NCBI GenBank assembly: GCA_963816775.1
Contig: CAWFLX010000008.1
Coordinates: forward strand, 58,779 to 122,778
Reading direction: 5' to 3'
DNA length: 64,000 bases
DNA from: JAFAXD01 sp963816775
Lineage (GTDB): Bacteria > Pseudomonadota > Alphaproteobacteria > Rhizobiales > Xanthobacteraceae
Below the pieces are notes generated by a model. That model had not been told where the DNA came from. It did not search any database and was given only the letters and a program-made list of their open reading frames with translations. Each line of letters opens with the position of its first letter. Positions within the stretch are counted from its first letter, which is position 1. The translations under genes and the position numbers were made by a program. Positions 61,467-64,000 of this stretch are shown here, one piece after another.

Positions 61467-62650
61467 GCAGCTTCGCCTGCCAGGACGGCAGCGCTCGTGC
61501 AGATGCCGCGGTCGTAGTTGATCATGCCGAATCCTGACACGAGCCCTATGCGGGCGCTCGGCACCGCCGCGCCGAGGTTCTGCCCGGTGATCTGGCGGAT
61601 CGCTTCGACCAGGCCGAGGCTGCCGCCGGCGGCTCCGGCCTGCCCGACGGACAACTGGCCGCCCGATGTGTTGTGCGGGAACGTGCCGTCGGTGGTGAGG
61701 CTGTGCTGACGGACGAAATCCGGTCCCTCGCCCTTGGCGCAGAAGCCAAGGTCTTCGAACTGCATCATCGAGATCACGGGGTAGTCGTCATAGGTCTCAA
61801 CGAAATCCACGTCGGCCGGCGCGATGCCGGCCATGGCCCAAAGCTCGTCGCGGTCCATCGCCCAGCCGCCGCGAATCTGGATCGGATCGTCGGGAAACGC
61901 ATTGTGTCGCTCGATGGTCGCCAGCACGCGGGCAGCAGGCAGGTTGAGCGAGGCGGCGAGATCATCGCGCGTCACGAGGAAGGCCTCGGCGCCGGCGCAG
62001 GGCATCACGCAATCGAACAAGCCGAGCGGCGTCGCGATCGGACGTGCCCCGAGATAGTCCTCCATGGTGAGCGGCTTGCGGATCAGGGCGTGCGGAAAGC
62101 GTCGCGCGTTCTCGCGCTGGGCAATGCAGATCTTTCCGAAGTCCTCACGTCGGGCGCCGCACTTGCGCATGTAGTGGTCGGTCAGCAGTGCGAAACTGCC
62201 GTTCGGGCCGGCGCCTCCATAGGGGAACACCGCGTCCTGCGTGAACCGGGTGAAGCCAGGCAGCATCTGGCGGAATGAATGGACCGAGTTGGTGTCGCCC
62301 GCGACGCAGACGACAAAATCCGCATCACCCAGTTGGACCGCGCGCGCAGCGCGTCGCAACGCAACGATGCCGCTCGCACCTCCGAATGGAATCTGGTCGA
62401 GCCAGCGCGGGCTGATGCCGTAATGCTGGGTCAAGCCCGCCGCGCCGTCGACGCCCAGAGAAAAGCTGGCGACCGAGAACCCATCGACGTCGCGCTTGCG
62501 CAATCCGCTCCGCTGCAAGATCTCCGCGAGTGCTCGTCCAATCCACCATTGTCCGGATCGTATGGAATAGCGCTCGTAGGGAATCGTCACTGGCGCGGCG
62601 ACGACCACGCCGTCATAGGCCCGACGGTGGGTTCCACCGCCTCCGGACAT
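61463..62650 (-). CDS. Thiolase-fold protein without thiolase nucleophile (Ltp2-type aldolase candidate)
   Basis: 395 residues. The fold is clear, but the Cys position in NACASG is Gly91 (PFGGASGI) and the GHPxGATG histidine motif reads SVGQAGAAGG. Both catalytic residues of thiolase are therefore missing. The steroid side-chain aldolase Ltp2 has the same losses, uses Tyr residues and needs a DUF35 partner (ChsH2). Here a Tyr-rich segment ETYDDYPVISMMQ is present and a DUF35 protein overlaps by 4 bases. A retro-aldol cleavage of a CoA ester is inferred. Confidence 0.82.
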   Translation of the reverse strand: MSGGGGTHRRAYDGVVVAAPVTIPYERYSIRSGQWWIGRALAEILQRSGLRKRDVDGFSVASFSLGVDGAAGLTQHYGISPRWLDQIPFGGASGIVALRRAARAVQLGDADFVVCVAGDTNSVHSFRQMLPGFTRFTQDAVFPYGGAGPNGSFALLTDHYMRKCGARREDFGKICIAQRENARRFPHALIRKPLTMEDYLGARPIATPLGLFDCVMPCAGAEAFLVTRDDLAASLNLPAARVLATIERHNAFPDDPIQIRGGWAMDRDELWAMAGIAPADVDFVETYDDYPVISMMQFEDLGFCAKGEGPDFVRQHSLTTDGTFPHNTSGGQLSVGQAGAAGGSLGLVEAIRQITGQNLGAAVPSARIGLVSGFGMINYDRGICTSAAVLAGEAA

Positions 62651-62674
62651 CAGCGCATGCTTTCCGGCGGACTG

Positions 62675-62995
62675 TTATCTCGCCCGTTGAGCAATGGCTT
62701 TCTCCTCCGCTTCGATCGACGGTGCTTCGCGCAGGTTGCGAATAATGATGCGCAACATGGCGAGAAGCTCCTTCTGCTGCGCCGACGTCAGCGATTTCAC
62801 GGTCAGCTGCGCGTGCTGTGCGGCGACGGGCGCAATCTCCGCGTAAAGTTCGCGGCCGCGTGGCGTCAGATGCACTTCGACGACCCGGCTGTCCCGTCGC
62901 GCGGTGCGGCGCGTCACCAAGTTATCGCGTTCCATCTGGTCGACGATGCAGCTCAATACCGGTTGCGGGCGGAAAAGGTCGCCTTGCGCATTTAT
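62675..62995 (-). pseudogene. MarR-family regulator, N-terminal half missing
   Basis: About 106 codons read LFRPQPVLSCIVDQMERDNL, then the wing (RRTARRDSRVVEVHLTPRGRELY) and the C-terminal dimer helices. The first 50 or so residues, which complete the dimer and helix 1-2, are absent. Immediately upstream the sequence is the tRNA-Phe 3' end (62996-63042). The gene was evidently cut by recombination at that site. It would once have been a divergent or lead regulator of the thiolase group. Confidence 0.75.
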
Positions 62996-63042
62996 TGGTG
63001 CCCAGGGGCGGAATCGAACCACCGACACCGTGATTTTCAGTC
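62996..63042 (-). tRNA. 3' part of tRNA-Phe (GAA), truncated
   Basis: On the minus strand this is the anticodon stem-loop from GACTGAAAATC, the variable region, the T arm GTGGTTCGATTCCGC and the acceptor end with encoded CCA: 47 bases of a bacterial tRNA-Phe. The upstream sequence does not contain the D arm or 5' acceptor strand, so the gene is incomplete and is better read as an attachment-site copy. Confidence 0.8.
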
Positions 63043-63529
63043 TGCTTTCTCATGTGTTATTTCAACACGTTAGGTGAAAATGGAGTGTCTAACTCATAGA
63101 CATCGATCAATGAGTTAGCACAACTTTGTCTAACGCCCACATGCGTCGGACCATTCGTTAGTTCGAATCCTGACACCCTGACGACCCAGTTGTTGTCGAA
63201 CCGGTCTCTGGGTTCCCTTCCCAGCTAACAGGGAAATTAACAGGGAATTTCGTCATTTTTGCCCGAGGGCAGCGATTTGCGGGCTCAGATGCTGCGTGAA
63301 TTCAATGGTTTACAGTCGAATTCCCTACGACATGGAACAGGGATTTTTCAGGAGCGGATCAGGGAAACATTGCTGCGGTTCAGGGAAAACAAAGGCCAAC
63401 TTCAATCGCGACCGGCACGTGTCCATTTGGGAGGTCTGCTTCCCCAGTAAGCAGACATCGATGGCATGTCGGTTGAGTGCCAGGAGCCGACATTGGGCTC
63501 GCCGGCAATGATGACCCTCGGGTTTCCTT
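63043..63529. other. Gene-free stretch with short repeats beside tRNA fragment
   Basis: No convincing coding sequence. AACTCATAG/CAATGAGTTAG near 63090-63117 is a small inverted repeat. CAGGGAA or near copies recur at least four times between about 63229 and 63388 (CTAACAGGGAAATTAACAGGGAATTT, given here in parts: CTAACAGGGAAA, TTAACAGGGAATTT; then GATCAGGGAAAC and GTTCAGGGAAAAC). The region looks like debris beside an integration site. Confidence 0.5.
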
Positions 63530-64000
63530 TCATGGGCGAGGGCGCGGAAACGCCCACGGGCGGCGCGTCCGATCGCGCGTCTTGAACGCCGCAACTCGAT
63601 CGTGAAAGCTTTCAGTGAGCGCGATATCGTCCCAGCCGTTCAGCAGTCGCACGCGACGAACTTGATCAATCGAAAAACTGTAGGTGCGATTGCCACACGC
63701 AATGGCCTGCTGCTCGAGCTCGACCGTCACCGAGAGGCGCGGCATCCGGTTCAAAGCAGCCATGATCTCCGCCGCCTCATCGTCCGAGACGATCGCGGTG
63801 AGCAAACCGTTCTGCCCCGCATTGCCCGCGAAGATGTCGCCAAAGGACGGCGCGATCACGCACCGGATGCCGTAGTCATAGAGCGCATAGATGGCAGCTT
63901 CGCGCGAAGAGCCGCACCCGAAATTTCGGCCGGCCACAATGATCTTAGCATCACGCCACGCTGGCTGATTGAGCGGAAAGTCCGACCGCTCACAACCATC
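63530..64000 (-). CDS. leuD: LeuD, 3-isopropylmalate dehydratase small subunit, N-terminus beyond window
   Basis: 156 residues are visible and the frame is open to the window edge (DGCERSDFPLNQPAW and on). The aconitase-swivel signature is IIVAGRNFGCGSSREAAIYA. Later segments are GIRCVIAPSFGDIFAGNAGQ and NGLLTAIV. With LeuC it isomerises 2- to 3-isopropylmalate in leucine synthesis. It is a core gene, which places the boundary of the accessory region between it and the tRNA fragment at 63042. An internal GTG at 63937 is not the start. Confidence 0.93.
   Translation of the reverse strand, partial: DGCERSDFPLNQPAWRDAKIIVAGRNFGCGSSREAAIYALYDYGIRCVIAPSFGDIFAGNAGQNGLLTAIVSDDEAAEIMAALNRMPRLSVTVELEQQAIACGNRTYSFSIDQVRRVRLLNGWDDIALTESFHDRVAAFKTRDRTRRPWAFPRPRP

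Noticed and set aside
63160..63190. tRNA-like stretch GTTCGAATCCTGACACCC
   Set aside because: It resembles a T arm, but no matching acceptor or anticodon stem was found nearby, so it was not called a tRNA.
1..64000. CRISPR arrays, intact insertion sequences, integrases, rRNA operons
   Set aside because: No regularly spaced direct repeats, transposase or integrase motifs, or rRNA sequence were seen on reading both strands.

Overview
The window is GC-rich DNA from an alphaproteobacterium, most likely of the order Hyphomicrobiales and near Bradyrhizobium or Rhodopseudomonas. This is inferred from gene content and style: a pqqABCD cluster beside a lanmodulin-like protein, many TRAP transporters, a Rhizobiales-type small protein family, and palindromic intergenic repeats. 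No ribosomal RNA, CRISPR array, intact transposase or intact tRNA was found. Gene density is high, and the content is mostly catabolic and accessory.

Region by region. (1) 1-5.6 kb is a periplasmic alcohol-oxidation or lanthanide module: a TonB-dependent receptor cut by the window edge, a class I cytochrome c, a secreted four-EF-hand protein that closely resembles lanmodulin, and pqqA-B-C-D without pqqE. (2) 5.6-7.1 kb holds small hypothetical proteins. (3) 7.1-13.3 kb has two MetE-C-like proteins, a 4,5-dihydroxyphthalate-decarboxylase-like protein, an orphan TTT-type solute-binding protein and a PaaK-like ligase, followed by a hutF remnant. (4) 13.9-20.9 kb is a probable lipid-oxidation locus: a 953-residue two-heme fusion (catalase-like plus alpha-dioxygenase/cyclooxygenase-like), a nitroreductase-like protein and a membrane-anchored patatin phospholipase. 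(5) 21-25.7 kb has a PhyH-type dioxygenase, a complete TRAP transporter and an IclR regulator. (6) 25.7-33.5 kb has VOC, FAD hydroxylase, MetE-like, P450, thiolase and acyl-CoA ligase genes. A 167-bp double-hairpin repeat occurs before the VOC gene and again between the P450 and thiolase genes. (7) 33.6-38.8 kb has a methyltransferase, a deleted 2-hydroxyacid dehydrogenase, an Old Yellow Enzyme, an MFS transporter and a divergent MetE-like protein. (8) 38.9-59.2 kb is a large catabolic block: cupin, gentisate-dioxygenase-like protein, two TRAP systems plus one extra binding protein, a second decarboxylase-like protein, FAD hydroxylase, extradiol dioxygenase, IclR, an acyl-CoA-dehydrogenase-like flavoprotein and four MetE-like proteins. 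(9) 59.2-63.04 kb is a cassette between two direct copies of a tRNA-Phe 3' end. It carries a cyclase-family hydrolase, a DUF35-SDR fusion, a thiolase-fold protein lacking the thiolase nucleophile, and a MarR gene cut at the tRNA fragment. (10) The 3' part of leuD closes the window.

The unusual theme is eight paralogues of the zinc-dependent MetE C-terminal-domain family within 64 kb. Each lies beside transport or ring-oxidation genes, and none has the neighbours of methionine biosynthesis. Several promoter regions in the 40.8-53.8 kb block share a palindromic motif (ATTCGC-N3-GCGAATAG or close variants), which suggests one regulon. I infer a multi-branch pathway for uptake and breakdown of organic acids or aromatics, in which the MetE-like enzymes perform methyl or alkyl transfers to a thiol. 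The substrates cannot be read from sequence.
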